Positions 1-9,462 of a DNA stretch of 64,000 nt are shown piece by piece. The notes beneath the pieces are model-generated. The model did no database searches and had not been told where the DNA came from. It saw only the letters and a list, made by a program, of their open reading frames with translations. Position 1 is the stretch's first letter, and each line of letters starts with the position of its first letter. A program made the translations under genes and the position numbers. This DNA is from an uncultured Lachnospiraceae bacterium (lineage in GTDB: Bacteria > Bacillota > Clostridia > Lachnospirales > Lachnospiraceae): the NCBI GenBank assembly GCA_900539175.1, contig UQAW01000009.1, positions 1 to 64,000 on the forward strand, given 5' to 3'.

Positions 1-6
1 GGGCAA

Positions 7-122
7 GCCGGTATGAGTAAGTAGGGCGATAGCCCGGATTACGAATACCGGCGGCAGATACGGGAGTGCGCAGCACGGAGTATCTGACTTTCATATATGG
101 CGATGTCTGCGCCAACAGACAT
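7..122. repeat. Cluster of three hairpins at the window edge
   Basis: Three inverted repeats lie in a row. GCCGGTAT (7-14) pairs with ATACCGGC (45-52) and encloses GGGCGATAGCCC. CAGATAC (55-61) pairs with GTATCTG (80-86). ATGTCTG (103-109) pairs with CAGACAT (116-122). None is followed by a clean T-run, so a simple terminator is unlikely for the first two. No open reading frame of note was seen in 1-368. The dense pairing resembles a REP/MITE-type intergenic repeat, but only one copy is visible here. Confidence 0.4.
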
Positions 123-368
123 GTCCGTTTCGATTTTTATGTTACAAAGTTGTCCCTAGTTTTATTTAATGACAGGATGGTCTCGAACTGTCAATTCCAT
201 ATCCGGAAGTCGACATGTGTAAAACATGCGCCTTTAGTATAGAACAGGTACTGGAGAAATGCAAGAGAAAAAATAATTTAAATGTGGCGATTATGAAATC
301 TTATAGGAGGTTGGAATTTTTTATAGGAAAACTTTATATTTTATAGTATACTAAGAAGGGAAGTAACC

Positions 369-431
369 ATGGATTTCCGTTATCTGTGGATGGGGATGTA
401 TGTTTTCGTGGCGTTAAAAAGTGTGATGTAA
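369..431 (+). CDS. Possible 20-residue leader peptide
   Basis: An ATG at 369 follows a good ribosome binding site (GAAGGGAAG) and opens a 20-codon frame ending at TAA 429-431. The peptide is hydrophobic (MDFRYLWMGMYV...). It lies between a candidate -10 box (TATACT, 347-352) and the peptidase gene starting at 452, in a different frame. It may be a translated leader or a small membrane peptide. Nothing but the ribosome binding site and position supports it, so it may be spurious. Confidence 0.3.
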   Translation: MDFRYLWMGMYVFVALKSVM

Positions 432-451
432 AGCAGGTAAGGCATAGAATT

Positions 452-946
452 ATGGAAGAGAAGATTTCAGTCAGGAAGATAGATACGAATATTTATTTGA
501 AAGCAGTGCGTGAGATGCTGCAGGAGGGCAATGAAGTCCCTCTGACAATTACGGGGAACAGTATGTCTCCTTTTATGATTCATGAGAGAGATAAGATTCT
601 GATCAGCAGTGTGAACCGACCGCTTAAGAAGGGCGATATGGCTTTTTACCAGAGATTGACAGGCCAGTACGTGATGCACCGGATTCGTTATATCCGGCAG
701 GGGGAAAGAGGGGAGACCTACTATTTTATCGGTGATGCCCAGACTGTTACAGAAGGTCCCATCTACCGGGAGCAGATTTTTGGTCTGATAACGGCAGTGT
801 GCAGAAAAGGGAAATGGATCAAACCGGGAAACTTCTGGTGGGAATTTTTTGAAAAGGTATGGATACGGATCGTTCCCCTTCGAAAATTCACAGAGGAAAT
901 CTATGGAACATTCAAACGTTTACAAAAATTATTTCGAATAAATTAA
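452..946 (+). CDS. S24/S26-type (signal peptidase-like) protein
   Basis: A 164-residue protein with the serine-nucleophile motif of the S24/S26 peptidase fold, GNSMSP (Ser37), and a second conserved box MHRI (about 75-78). The family includes signal peptidase I and LexA-type self-cleaving proteins. No clear N-terminal membrane anchor is seen, unlike a housekeeping signal peptidase. The general base is not obvious; His76 may serve, as in SipW/ER-type enzymes. I chose ATG 452, preceded by AAGG, over an in-frame GTG at 386 because the extra N-terminus lacks family features. A terminator follows at 969-1005. The substrate is unknown. Confidence 0.65.
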   Translation: MEEKISVRKIDTNIYLKAVREMLQEGNEVPLTITGNSMSPFMIHERDKILISSVNRPLKKGDMAFYQRLTGQYVMHRIRYIRQGERGETYYFIGDAQTVTEGPIYREQIFGLITAVCRKGKWIKPGNFWWEFFEKVWIRIVPLRKFTEEIYGTFKRLQKLFRIN

Positions 947-968
947 CAATTTACACATATAATAAAAT

Positions 969-1006
969 CAGAATCATGAAAAATTGTCATGTTTCTGGTT
1001 TTTTTA
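969..1006 (+). terminator. Terminator after the S26-like gene
   Basis: CAGAA-t-CATGA (969-979) pairs with TCATG-t-TTCTG (987-997) across one internal mismatch. A run of seven T (999-1005) follows directly. Confidence 0.65.
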
Positions 1007-1157
1007 TTATATCCAAAAACCTTATGATTTTTTATAATAAAATCATCAAAGGGACAGGCAATCACTTTCAAAGAGAAGTGAAAGTGCTGTAAAGACAGGT
1101 GCCAAAGCGCACCGGACACTACAAAATGTCTAAGGGCTATATAAAAGGAGGAGAACG

Positions 1158-2558
1158 ATGAAATTTAAAAAAGTATTTGCGGTTATGCTTTCAACAGCAA
1201 TGATCAGTACAATGTTTGCAGGATGTGGCAGCGATGATAAAAAGAGTACATCTGACAGCACTTCCAAAAGCACAGCGGAAACATCTGAGGACGATGCGAA
1301 AAAGGATGATGCAGACGACAAGACATCTGGAAAGGGAAAGGTTTATTATCTGAACTTCAAACCGGAACAGGCAGATCAGTGGGTAGCTCTGGCTGAGAAA
1401 TATACAGAAGAAACAGGCGTTGAAGTTGAGGTACAGACAGCAGCATCTGGTACATATGAGTCCCAGCTGAAAGCTGAAATGGCAAAGAATGAAGCGCCGA
1501 CACTGTTCCAGGTGAATGGACCGGTTGGTCTGGCTACATGGAAAGATTACTGCTATGATCTTGCTGACAGCCAGATTTACAAAGATTTGTCCAGTGATGA
1601 CTACGCATTGAAAGACGGCGATTCCGTAATGGGTATTGCTTATGTAATTGAGACTTATGGTATCATCTACAATAAAGCACTGTTAAATGACTACTTTGCA
1701 CTGGATGATGCAGAAATCAAATCAATTGATGAATTGAACAGCTTTGATGCGCTGAAGAAAGTAGCTGACGGTATTCAGGCGCATAAAGATGATTTAGGTG
1801 TACAGGGTGCATTTACATCCGCAGGTATGGATTCCTCTTCTGACTGGAGATTCAAGACGCACCTTGCAAACCTGCCGATTTACTACGAGTATAAAGCAGA
1901 CGACATTGATTCCACAGAAGCAATCAAGGGAACTTATCTGGATAACTACAAAAACATCTGGGATCTGTATACCACAGATTCTACCTGCGAAGCAAGTATG
2001 CTCTCATCTAAGACAGGTGAAGATGCAGCATCTGAGTTTGCACTTGGCGAAGCTGTATTCTACCAGAATGGTACATGGGCTTACAACGATATCAAAGATA
2101 TGGAAGTAGCTGATGAGGATATGGGTATGCTTCCAATCTACATCGGTGCTGAAGGTGAAGAGAATCAGGGACTTTGTACAGGTTCTGAGAACTACTGGTG
2201 TGTAAATAAGAATGCTTCTGAAGAAGACATTCAGGCAACTCTGGACTTTATGGCATGGGTTGTAGAGAGTGATGAGGGACGTGATTCTCTGGCAAATGAA
2301 ATGGGATTCGTTACACCGTTTACTACATTTGATGAGTATCTGCCAAGCAACCCGTTGGTAAAAGCAAATGATGAGTATACAAAAGCAGGAAAAACACCTG
2401 TAAGCTGGAACTTCACCACAATGCCATCTGAAAACTGGAAGAACGATCTGGGATCAGCTCTTCTGGAGTACGCACAGGGAACCGGCGAATGGGATGCAGT
2501 TAAGACTGCTTTCGTAGACGGATGGGCTACTGAGTACGCAGCTGCTAATGCAGAATAA
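1158..2558 (+). CDS. Carbohydrate ABC transporter substrate-binding lipoprotein
   Basis: A 466-residue extracellular binding protein of the family-1 (MalE/UgpB-like) type. The signal peptide ends in a lipobox with the modified Cys at residue 23 (TMFAGC), followed by an acidic Ser/Thr/Asp-rich linker to about residue 55. The mature domain opens with GKVYYLNFKPEQADQWV. It captures a sugar or oligosaccharide outside the membrane and delivers it to the two permeases downstream. GGAGGAG precedes the ATG. Hairpins in the leader (for example CACTTTC/GAAAGTG at 1063-1086) and after the gene may tune expression. No ATPase gene is present, so a shared MsmX-type ATPase elsewhere is implied. Sugar specificity cannot be read from the sequence. 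Confidence 0.9.
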   Translation: MKFKKVFAVMLSTAMISTMFAGCGSDDKKSTSDSTSKSTAETSEDDAKKDDADDKTSGKGKVYYLNFKPEQADQWVALAEKYTEETGVEVEVQTAASGTYESQLKAEMAKNEAPTLFQVNGPVGLATWKDYCYDLADSQIYKDLSSDDYALKDGDSVMGIAYVIETYGIIYNKALLNDYFALDDAEIKSIDELNSFDALKKVADGIQAHKDDLGVQGAFTSAGMDSSSDWRFKTHLANLPIYYEYKADDIDSTEAIKGTYLDNYKNIWDLYTTDSTCEASMLSSKTGEDAASEFALGEAVFYQNGTWAYNDIKDMEVADEDMGMLPIYIGAEGEENQGLCTGSENYWCVNKNASEEDIQATLDFMAWVVESDEGRDSLANEMGFVTPFTTFDEYLPSNPLVKANDEYTKAGKTPVSWNFTTMPSENWKNDLGSALLEYAQGTGEWDAVKTAFVDGWATEYAAANAE

Positions 2559-2600
2559 ATAGAAGAAAGAAGCTGAGAAGCTGAAAAGCCGGCACGGAAA

Positions 2601-2655
2601 ACGGGGACTGGATTATGGCAAATCAAAAGTTTGGCAGTTATCTGTCCCTGTTTTT
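2601..2655 (+). terminator. Attenuating hairpin between binding protein and permeases
   Basis: ACGGGGAC (2601-2608) pairs with GTCCCTGT (2644-2651), allowing one G-U pair, followed by TTTTTC. Partial termination here would give more binding protein than permease. Confidence 0.45.
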
Positions 2656-2722
2656 CTACGCCATTTTTGAAGTAAGACAGGTTGGGAGCTTTTAGTTCCA
2701 CAAATTAATTTGGAGGATAATT

Positions 2723-3565
2723 ATGGAAAAAGCAATTAAAAAATATTTTCCGGTATTCGTTCTTCCAACGATGATTGCATTTACAATCGGATTTATAGCG
2801 CCATTTCTCCTGGGTGTCTATTTGTCTTTCTGTAAGTTCACCACGGTTACGGATGCTACCTTTATCGGATTAAAAAACTATACGAAGATTTTCACAGATA
2901 CTACGTTTCTTCATTCCCTCTGGTTCACCGTATTGTTTACAATTGTAACTGTACTGCTGATTAATGTATTGGCATTTGCGGTTGCCATGCTGCTGACAAA
3001 GGGAGCGAAAGGTACGAATGTGTTCCGTACCGTATTCTTTATGCCGAACCTGATCGGCGGTATCATTCTCGGCTATATATGGCAGCTGCTGCTGAATGGT
3101 ATTCTGGCAAATTTCCAGAGAACACTTACTTATTCTTCCGTATATGGTTTCTGGGGTCTTGTAATCCTGATGCTCTGGCAGCAGGTTGGTTATATGATGA
3201 TTATTTATATCTCAGGTATCCAGAATATTCCGGGTGAATTGATTGAGGCGGCTAAGATTGACGGCGCCAATGCATGGCAGGTACTGAAGAATGTAACGCT
3301 TCCTATGGTTATGCCGTCTATCACAATCTGTACATTCCTGACGGTAACGAATGGATTCAAACTGTTTGATCAGAACCTCGCTCTGACCAATGGTGCACCG
3401 TCCAGAATGTCAGAAATGTTGGCGCTGAACATCTATAATACCTTCTACGGCAGAACTGGTTATGAAGGTGTTGGACAGGCAAAAGCAGTTATATTCTTTC
3501 TGATTGTGGCTATTATTTCAGTCGTACAGAATAAATTGACAAGATCAAAGGAGGTGCAGCAGTAA
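2723..3565 (+). CDS. Sugar ABC transporter permease, MalF/UgpA-like
   Basis: A 280-residue inner-membrane protein of the binding-protein-dependent transport family with about six hydrophobic segments. The EAA loop that docks on the ATPase is seen as EAAKIDGANAWQ (about 173-184). It forms the translocation pore with the next permease. GGAGG lies upstream of the ATG. The stop codon overlaps the start of the next gene (TAATG), indicating translational coupling. Part of the importer that starts with the lipoprotein at 1158. Confidence 0.9.
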   Translation: MEKAIKKYFPVFVLPTMIAFTIGFIAPFLLGVYLSFCKFTTVTDATFIGLKNYTKIFTDTTFLHSLWFTVLFTIVTVLLINVLAFAVAMLLTKGAKGTNVFRTVFFMPNLIGGIILGYIWQLLLNGILANFQRTLTYSSVYGFWGLVILMLWQQVGYMMIIYISGIQNIPGELIEAAKIDGANAWQVLKNVTLPMVMPSITICTFLTVTNGFKLFDQNLALTNGAPSRMSEMLALNIYNTFYGRTGYEGVGQAKAVIFFLIVAIISVVQNKLTRSKEVQQ

Positions 3566-4404
3566 TGGGTGTAAGAAAAGCAAAACACGGCTGGATTCTG
3601 ACGCTGGTTTTTTCCATCATCAGTCTGCTGTATGTATATCCGATTGTTTTGGTAATTATCAACTCCTTTAAAAAGAAGGCATATATCAGTAAGTATCCAT
3701 TTAAGATTCCTACGGATAAGATGTTTGTGGGGCTGGAGAATTACGTCCGCGGTATTGAAAAGACCGGATTGATTTCAGCATTTGGCTGGAGTTTATTTGT
3801 AACTGTATTTTCGGTAATCGTGATTATTATCTGCTGTTCCATGTGTGCATGGTATGTGTGCCGGGTGAAGAATGTTCTGACATCTGCAATTTATACCTGC
3901 TGTCTGTTCGCTATGGTTGTACCGTTCCAGATGGAAATGTATACACTGTCCAAAATTGCGAACATGCTGCATCTGGATACTCCGTGGGGTCTGATTATTA
4001 TCTACCTGGGCTTCGGAGCAGGTCTGGCAGTATTCATGTTCACCGGATTTATGAAGTCTATACCCCTTGAGATTGAAGAGGCAGCCATGATTGACGGCTG
4101 TACACCGGTACAGACGTATTTCAAAATTGTACTTCCGATTTCCAAGTCTACCTGTATTACAGTTACGATTCTGCAGGCGATGTGGATCTGGAATGACTAC
4201 CTGCTGCCGTCTCTGGTACTGGATACGAAAAAGTTTAAGACCGTTCCGATTGCTGTTCAGTATCTGAAAGGCGGATATGGTTCCATCGATATGGGAGCCA
4301 TGATGGGTGTGCTGGTACTCTCGATTGTACCGATCATTATTTTTTATCTTTGCTGTCAGAAGTATATTATCGAAGGCGTTGTTGCAGGAGCTGTCAAAGG
4401 CTGA
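3565..4404 (+). CDS. Sugar ABC transporter permease, MalG/UgpE-like
   Basis: A 279-residue partner permease with about six hydrophobic segments and the EAA loop EEAAMIDGCTPVQ in its second half. Its ATG overlaps the stop of the preceding permease by one base and AAAGGAGG lies upstream inside that gene, so the two are co-translated. It completes the pore of the importer that begins at 1158. A strong palindrome follows the gene. Confidence 0.9.
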   Translation: MGVRKAKHGWILTLVFSIISLLYVYPIVLVIINSFKKKAYISKYPFKIPTDKMFVGLENYVRGIEKTGLISAFGWSLFVTVFSVIVIIICCSMCAWYVCRVKNVLTSAIYTCCLFAMVVPFQMEMYTLSKIANMLHLDTPWGLIIIYLGFGAGLAVFMFTGFMKSIPLEIEEAAMIDGCTPVQTYFKIVLPISKSTCITVTILQAMWIWNDYLLPSLVLDTKKFKTVPIAVQYLKGGYGSIDMGAMMGVLVLSIVPIIIFYLCCQKYIIEGVVAGAVKG

Positions 4405-4459
4405 AATACTTGCATTCCTGCCGTATATGAGTTAAAATATGAATAAATCCACCCTACTT

Positions 4460-4493
4460 AAGGGCTGTCATATGGTATCATATGACAGCCCTT
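4460..4493 (+). terminator. 15-bp perfect palindrome after the transport operon
   Basis: AAGGGCTGTCATATG (4460-4474) and CATATGACAGCCCTT (4479-4493) pair perfectly around a four-base loop. Only a weak T-tract (TTATACTCAT) follows. It is probably a terminator separating the importer from the two-component genes. A bidirectional terminator or an operator are alternatives. Confidence 0.55.
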
Positions 4494-4549
4494 ATACTCA
4501 TATAAAGAAAAGGCCGGTTTTCAGATGCCGGTAAGCAGGAGAATGCTTT

Positions 4550-6094
4550 ATGATTAGAATTTTAATCGTCGATGACGAAAAACTGGAACGCAATGGAATC
4601 AAGTTCCTTTTAAAACGTGAACCTGGTGAATACCAGGTCTTGGAAGCAGAAAATGGGAGAGAGGCATTGGGTCTTTTACAGACAGAACAGGTAGACATTC
4701 TCCTTTCTGATGTGAAGATGCCGTATATGAATGGACTGGAATTGTCGAAGCACGTACGAGAGCAATATCCGGACCTGCCGATTATTATTTTCAGCGGATA
4801 CAATGATTTTTCCTATGCACGGGAAGCCATCCGCTATGGCGTGCTGGATTATGTACTGAAGCCGGTTGATCCTCAGGAGTTCCATAAGACACTGGAAAAG
4901 GTGGTATCTCATATTACGACCAGGCAGGAACGTGAAGAAAAGCAGTCACGCCGTGAAGATTATCTGAAGAAATTTTTTCTTCTGAATTATCTGTATAATG
5001 GACGGGAGGAGGAGTTGGAAAGCGCAGCACAATTGGTGCAGCTTAAGCGGGACACGCTGAACCAATACAGCAGGATGATCCTGGCAGGAAGTACCGGTAA
5101 TTTTTTTGAGATAGAGGAAGAGACATTTCAGGAGGAACTGCGCGGAAAAATTCAGAGGAACTTTTACTATGTGAACCTGAATTCCAATGAATCCCTGTTC
5201 TTTTTTAAAGAAAAATCCTGTGATTACCGCAGACTTGCTTTAACACTTCATAATTTCTTCCGGCAGAAATACGACGCGGACTGTTATTTTGCAGTCAGCA
5301 CGGAACTGGAAAATTATCGGGAACTGCCGCAGCTTCTGCCGCAGTTGGAACAGCTTCTGGAAGAACATTTCTATGAGCCGGAAGTTCATGTGTTTTCCAT
5401 GGAGGCAAAGGGTGATGAGGAGGAAAGTGCACAGGTAGAGGATGCAAAAGTACTTCAGAACATTCTGGATGATATTCATCACAAAGATACGGTTCATCTC
5501 TGGCAGAACTTCCGCAGAATTGAGAAGAAGTACCGAACGGACAAACAGTTTTCGGAGATGTATGTCAAGTTTGTATTTTCCAGTATTTTAAAAGAGCTGT
5601 ATGACACAATGATGGCCTCCGGAGAGAAAGGGCTTTCCAGAGAAGTGGACCGCCTGTATCGGTGCAGGACGATACAGGAAGTGCTGGAGATTACAGAACA
5701 GGCAATCCGGGAATTCGAAGAACATCAAAAAGAGCAGAATCATGGATTTCGGGATGAAGTGACAAAGGTAAAAAGTTATATCTATCACCATTATGAGGAA
5801 GAACTCAGTGCCGAGATGCTTGCGGCAAAGGTGTGCCTTTCGCCGGGGTATCTGAGTCATGTTTTCAAGCAGGAGACCGGGGTAAACTTGAACCGGTTTA
5901 TTCGTGAATGCCGTATGGAAAAGGCAAAAGAACTTTTGGAGACAACGAATCTGAAGATTGTACAGATCGCAAGGCAGGTGGGCTTCTCCAATAATTCCTA
6001 TTTTTGCAAGAGCTTTCGGGAATATTTTGGAGATACACCGGAATCCTGCCGGAAAGGTTGGTCGGAAGATGAAGAAAATACGGAGAAGAGTTAA
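4550..6094 (+). CDS. YesN-like response regulator (receiver plus AraC domain)
   Basis: A 514-residue cytoplasmic DNA-binding response regulator. The receiver domain (about 1-120) shows the acidic pair at residues 8-9, the phosphoacceptor Asp54 (LLSDVKMPYMNG) and the conserved Lys in YVLKPV. A middle region of about 260 residues shows no motif I recognise. The C-terminal AraC/XylS double helix-turn-helix (about 405-505) carries GFSNNSYFCKSFREYFGDTP. It is paired with the histidine kinase that overlaps its 3' end. By family and position it most likely activates the neighbouring sugar importer in response to extracellular sugar. Confidence 0.9.
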   Translation: MIRILIVDDEKLERNGIKFLLKREPGEYQVLEAENGREALGLLQTEQVDILLSDVKMPYMNGLELSKHVREQYPDLPIIIFSGYNDFSYAREAIRYGVLDYVLKPVDPQEFHKTLEKVVSHITTRQEREEKQSRREDYLKKFFLLNYLYNGREEELESAAQLVQLKRDTLNQYSRMILAGSTGNFFEIEEETFQEELRGKIQRNFYYVNLNSNESLFFFKEKSCDYRRLALTLHNFFRQKYDADCYFAVSTELENYRELPQLLPQLEQLLEEHFYEPEVHVFSMEAKGDEEESAQVEDAKVLQNILDDIHHKDTVHLWQNFRRIEKKYRTDKQFSEMYVKFVFSSILKELYDTMMASGEKGLSREVDRLYRCRTIQEVLEITEQAIREFEEHQKEQNHGFRDEVTKVKSYIYHHYEEELSAEMLAAKVCLSPGYLSHVFKQETGVNLNRFIRECRMEKAKELLETTNLKIVQIARQVGFSNNSYFCKSFREYFGDTPESCRKGWSEDEENTEKS

Positions 6095-7772
6095 AGATTT
6101 AAAATACCGTCATAAACTTTCGATCCTTATTGTGATTGCAAGTCTGATTCCTGTCATGATCATCAGCGTCTATACACAGTTCGGGACGCGCAGGCTTCTG
6201 GAGGAAAACGAAAGAGGGGATTTAAGTGACACTCTGGAACAATCCGTGGATGCTATCAGCAATCAGGTGGACATTTACGGAAATCTGATCAACTATCTCT
6301 CATTTTCCCAGGAACTCAGGAAAATCGTGGATACACAATATGATTCGGACTATGAGGCATATCTGGAATACACCGAGGTGGCAGACCCGATGTTTACCCT
6401 GCCTCAGCTTTATCACAATGAAATTCAGAAGATTACGCTGTATGCGGACAGCATTCAGGTAGAACATGGAAATACGCTGGCCCCTGCAAGCAGTGCCGAG
6501 AAAATGTTCTGGTATCCTTTTTTAGAGACCGGGGAGAAGGTTCAGTGGTTTGTAAAGCGTGGTTCCCGCCGGGAAATCATTGCCAGCCGAAAGTTTTATG
6601 ATGAGGAAGGAATCACGGCAATTCTGGCAGTTACGCTGGATTATAATAAGATGCTGGAGCCGTTTACAAGACAGATTAAAGAGAATACGGGCGGAGTGAT
6701 TTTTGACGGAGCCGGAAATCCGATCTATGCCGCTTACTCTATGGAAGAGCAGTATCGGCCGGAACAGGCAGAGTCCAGGGAGTATATTGAGGAGAATTAT
6801 GCTTATGCAGTTTTGGAACTTCCGGGTACCGGATGGAAGTTTTATCTGTATCGTCCGACGGAAGTGATCACAGCCTCGGCGAATCAACTGTTGCAGCGGA
6901 ATCTGCCGATTCTGGGCGTGTGTCTGCTCCTGATTCTGTTTTTGGGGTATGTATTTTCCAGAAGAATGGTACACCGTCTGGAGCTGCTGACTGAGAATAT
7001 GAATCAGATTAATCTGGGGCTGCGTGAAGTGGCAGTGGACAGCGATTCTAAGGATGAGGTTGGCGTACTGATCCGTACGTTCCGGCGGATGATGGATGAG
7101 ATCAATAAACTGATTTCCGAAGTTTATGAAGCTAAGATTGAACTGCAGAGGACAGAAATGCGGGCGCTTCAGGCGCAGATTAACCCGCATTTTCTCTATA
7201 ACTCCCTTTCTATTATCAACTGGAAGGCGATTGAGGCAGATGAAATGGAGATCAGTGAAGTGACGCTGGCGCTTTCCACTTACTACAGAACCAGCCTGAA
7301 CCGGGGAGAGACGATCACAAGTCTGGAGAATGAAGTGAATAATATCAGAGCTTATCTTCGTATCCAATTGATTATGCATGATGATAGTTTTACGGTTGAA
7401 GAAGAGATTGATACCAGCTTGTTCGACTGCAGAGTACCCAAATTAATTTTGCAGCCTCTTGTGGAGAATGCCATTGATCATGGTCTTGATATTTCCGGAA
7501 AAGAAGAGCAGAAGCTGTGGATTACCGTTGGACAGGAAGAGGAGACGCTTTTGTTGAGCGTCCGGGATAACGGCTGCGGGATGGAGCAGGAGAAAGCGGA
7601 AAAGATTATTACCTATCAGTCCAGTGGTTATGGTGTGCGTAATGTCAATGACCGGATTGTACTTCTGTATGGCGAGAATTATCGGTTGAGGATTCACAGT
7701 ACGATTGGGGAGGGGACTTGTGTGGAAATCCGAATTCCCAAAAATTCCGGAGGGATGAGAGATGAAAAATAA
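6069..7772 (+). CDS. YesM-like sensor histidine kinase
   Basis: A 567-residue membrane kinase. A first membrane helix (about 15-37) and a second (about 276-297) flank a Cache-like extracellular sensor, followed by a HAMP-type linker. The His_kinase domain has the phosphorylated His in INPHFLYNSLSIINW, and the HATPase_c domain shows VRDNGCGM and GYGVRNVNDRI. I chose ATG 6069, inside the end of the regulator gene, because the longer reading frame from 5958 adds no family sequence. The overlaps at both ends imply translational coupling with the regulator and the next gene. It likely senses a sugar or a binding protein-sugar complex. Confidence 0.9.
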   Translation: MKKIRRRVKDLKYRHKLSILIVIASLIPVMIISVYTQFGTRRLLEENERGDLSDTLEQSVDAISNQVDIYGNLINYLSFSQELRKIVDTQYDSDYEAYLEYTEVADPMFTLPQLYHNEIQKITLYADSIQVEHGNTLAPASSAEKMFWYPFLETGEKVQWFVKRGSRREIIASRKFYDEEGITAILAVTLDYNKMLEPFTRQIKENTGGVIFDGAGNPIYAAYSMEEQYRPEQAESREYIEENYAYAVLELPGTGWKFYLYRPTEVITASANQLLQRNLPILGVCLLLILFLGYVFSRRMVHRLELLTENMNQINLGLREVAVDSDSKDEVGVLIRTFRRMMDEINKLISEVYEAKIELQRTEMRALQAQINPHFLYNSLSIINWKAIEADEMEISEVTLALSTYYRTSLNRGETITSLENEVNNIRAYLRIQLIMHDDSFTVEEEIDTSLFDCRVPKLILQPLVENAIDHGLDISGKEEQKLWITVGQEEETLLLSVRDNGCGMEQEKAEKIITYQSSGYGVRNVNDRIVLLYGENYRLRIHSTIGEGTCVEIRIPKNSGGMRDEK

Positions 7773-9462
7773 GCGTTTTTGGATAGCGGGAATTGGTGTT
7801 TTGCTGATTGCCGCGTTGGGATGGTATGTCTGGTGCGGCGGAAGCGATATGGGCGAAAGTCCGGATCCGGAAAAAGAGGAACTGGATTCGAAACAGATGG
7901 AAGCGTTGTGGGAGAACGCGGAGCATACACCATATGGAAAATATCCCGAAGAAGTCATTTATACCCTTGGAAAAATTTCTGGAAGCAATAATTCCAATCT
8001 TCCATTGGATGAAACTTATGAGGAGAATGGTTATACCAGATATCTGAAAGAAATGCTGAATATCCAGAATGAAGATGTATTTGAAATTGAAGACGGAGAT
8101 CCATATTATGAAGCGGTGAGTCTTGCAATCAAGGACAGGGATATTCCGGATGTGATGGTTGTGAAAGGTCGTGATAATCTGAAGGAACTGGTAAAATTCG
8201 ACCTGATTGCTGATCTGACTCAGGTATATCAGGAGTGTTCCACAGATCGTATAAAAGAGATGTATAACAGTTGTGGAGAAAATCTGTTAGACTCGGCAAC
8301 CTTTGACGGAAAATTATATGCGTTGCCGGACACGGTGATCGATCACGGGGCGACCTTACTCTGGATGCGCAAGGATTGGATGGATCAGCTGGAACTAAAG
8401 GAACCGGAAACCATGGAAGAGGCCATGCAGATCATAAAAAAGTTTGTGACCCAGGATCTGGCGGGGAATGGCGAGACGATTGGTCTTGTAAGCAGTACGG
8501 ATATTGTGTCGGAGAATGGCTCCATGTATTCCCTGGATCCGATTTTTACGATATTTCATGCTGCGCCTCAGGATTGGATTCTGGATAAGAATGGAAATGT
8601 CTCATACGGTTCGATTGCGAAAGAGACGAAGGAGGCACTTAGCTACATCAGCGGATTGTATCAGTCAGGGATTCTGGATTCCCGTTTTCTGCTTCGGACC
8701 ACGGAGAACATCGACCAATTGATTCGGGAAGGGAAGTGCGGTGCCTTTTTCGGAAAGTGGTGGGCACCAAACAATCCGCTGATGGATGCTTACAGTGCCG
8801 ATTCGGATGCTGATTGGAGGCCATATTTTTTAACGGAAGAGGATGAGAATCAGGTTCAGAGATTTGCGTCCTACGATGACTGGCAGTATGTGGTAGTGCG
8901 TAAAGGGTATGAACATCCGGAGATTGTTCCAAAATATATCAGTGTGATGTTTGACTACACCAGATATGAAGATAAGAGAGCGGAGGAAATTAATGATTAT
9001 TTTTCCTTGAATGTGGATCCTACAGCCCGTCCGATGAACATCAATGTAGATTACAGAGATGCGCTGAACCGGGCCACGACCAGTATCCGGGGTGCACTGG
9101 ACGGAGAGATCCCTGTGGAAGAGCTGACCGCTCTGGAAAAATCTTATTATAATACCTGTAAATCTTATCTCAACGGTCAATTAACTACGGCCAATGCATG
9201 GGCAGCTTATGCATCCCGCATAACAGCTGTAGGACTTCTGGTGGATACCGGATTCCAGACAGACATTCCCCTGTCTCTGGGAGAGTCTGACGGAGAACTT
9301 CCGGCGGATCTTCTGAAGATGGAGAAGCAGCTGTTCCTGCAGATTGTAGTGGGAGAAAAGCCGCCTGGTTACTTTGATACCTTCGTGGATCAATGGTATG
9401 TAAGCGGAGGCAGGGAATATACGCAGCAGGTTCGTCAGTCCTACGCTGCAGTATCTGAATAA
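7762..9462 (+). CDS. Extracellular solute-binding-like protein, membrane anchored
   Basis: A 566-residue secreted protein resembling family-1 / LplA-type solute-binding proteins (LYALPDTVIDHGATLLWMRKDWMDQL). It starts with one hydrophobic segment (about 5-24). Cys25 follows it, but the preceding YVW does not fit a lipobox, so it may be held by an uncleaved helix. GGAGGG precedes the ATG, which overlaps the kinase stop. Its place as third gene of a two-component operon suggests it is a co-sensor handing ligand information to the kinase rather than a transport component. That role is inference. Confidence 0.7.
   Translation: MKNKRFWIAGIGVLLIAALGWYVWCGGSDMGESPDPEKEELDSKQMEALWENAEHTPYGKYPEEVIYTLGKISGSNNSNLPLDETYEENGYTRYLKEMLNIQNEDVFEIEDGDPYYEAVSLAIKDRDIPDVMVVKGRDNLKELVKFDLIADLTQVYQECSTDRIKEMYNSCGENLLDSATFDGKLYALPDTVIDHGATLLWMRKDWMDQLELKEPETMEEAMQIIKKFVTQDLAGNGETIGLVSSTDIVSENGSMYSLDPIFTIFHAAPQDWILDKNGNVSYGSIAKETKEALSYISGLYQSGILDSRFLLRTTENIDQLIREGKCGAFFGKWWAPNNPLMDAYSADSDADWRPYFLTEEDENQVQRFASYDDWQYVVVRKGYEHPEIVPKYISVMFDYTRYEDKRAEEINDYFSLNVDPTARPMNINVDYRDALNRATTSIRGALDGEIPVEELTALEKSYYNTCKSYLNGQLTTANAWAAYASRITAVGLLVDTGFQTDIPLSLGESDGELPADLLKMEKQLFLQIVVGEKPPGYFDTFVDQWYVSGGREYTQQVRQSYAAVSE

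Noticed and set aside
6522..7379. Long open frame (285 codons) on the - strand inside the histidine kinase gene
   Set aside because: It is antisense to a gene with clear kinase motifs, has no recognisable domain and has the atypical composition of a shadow frame.
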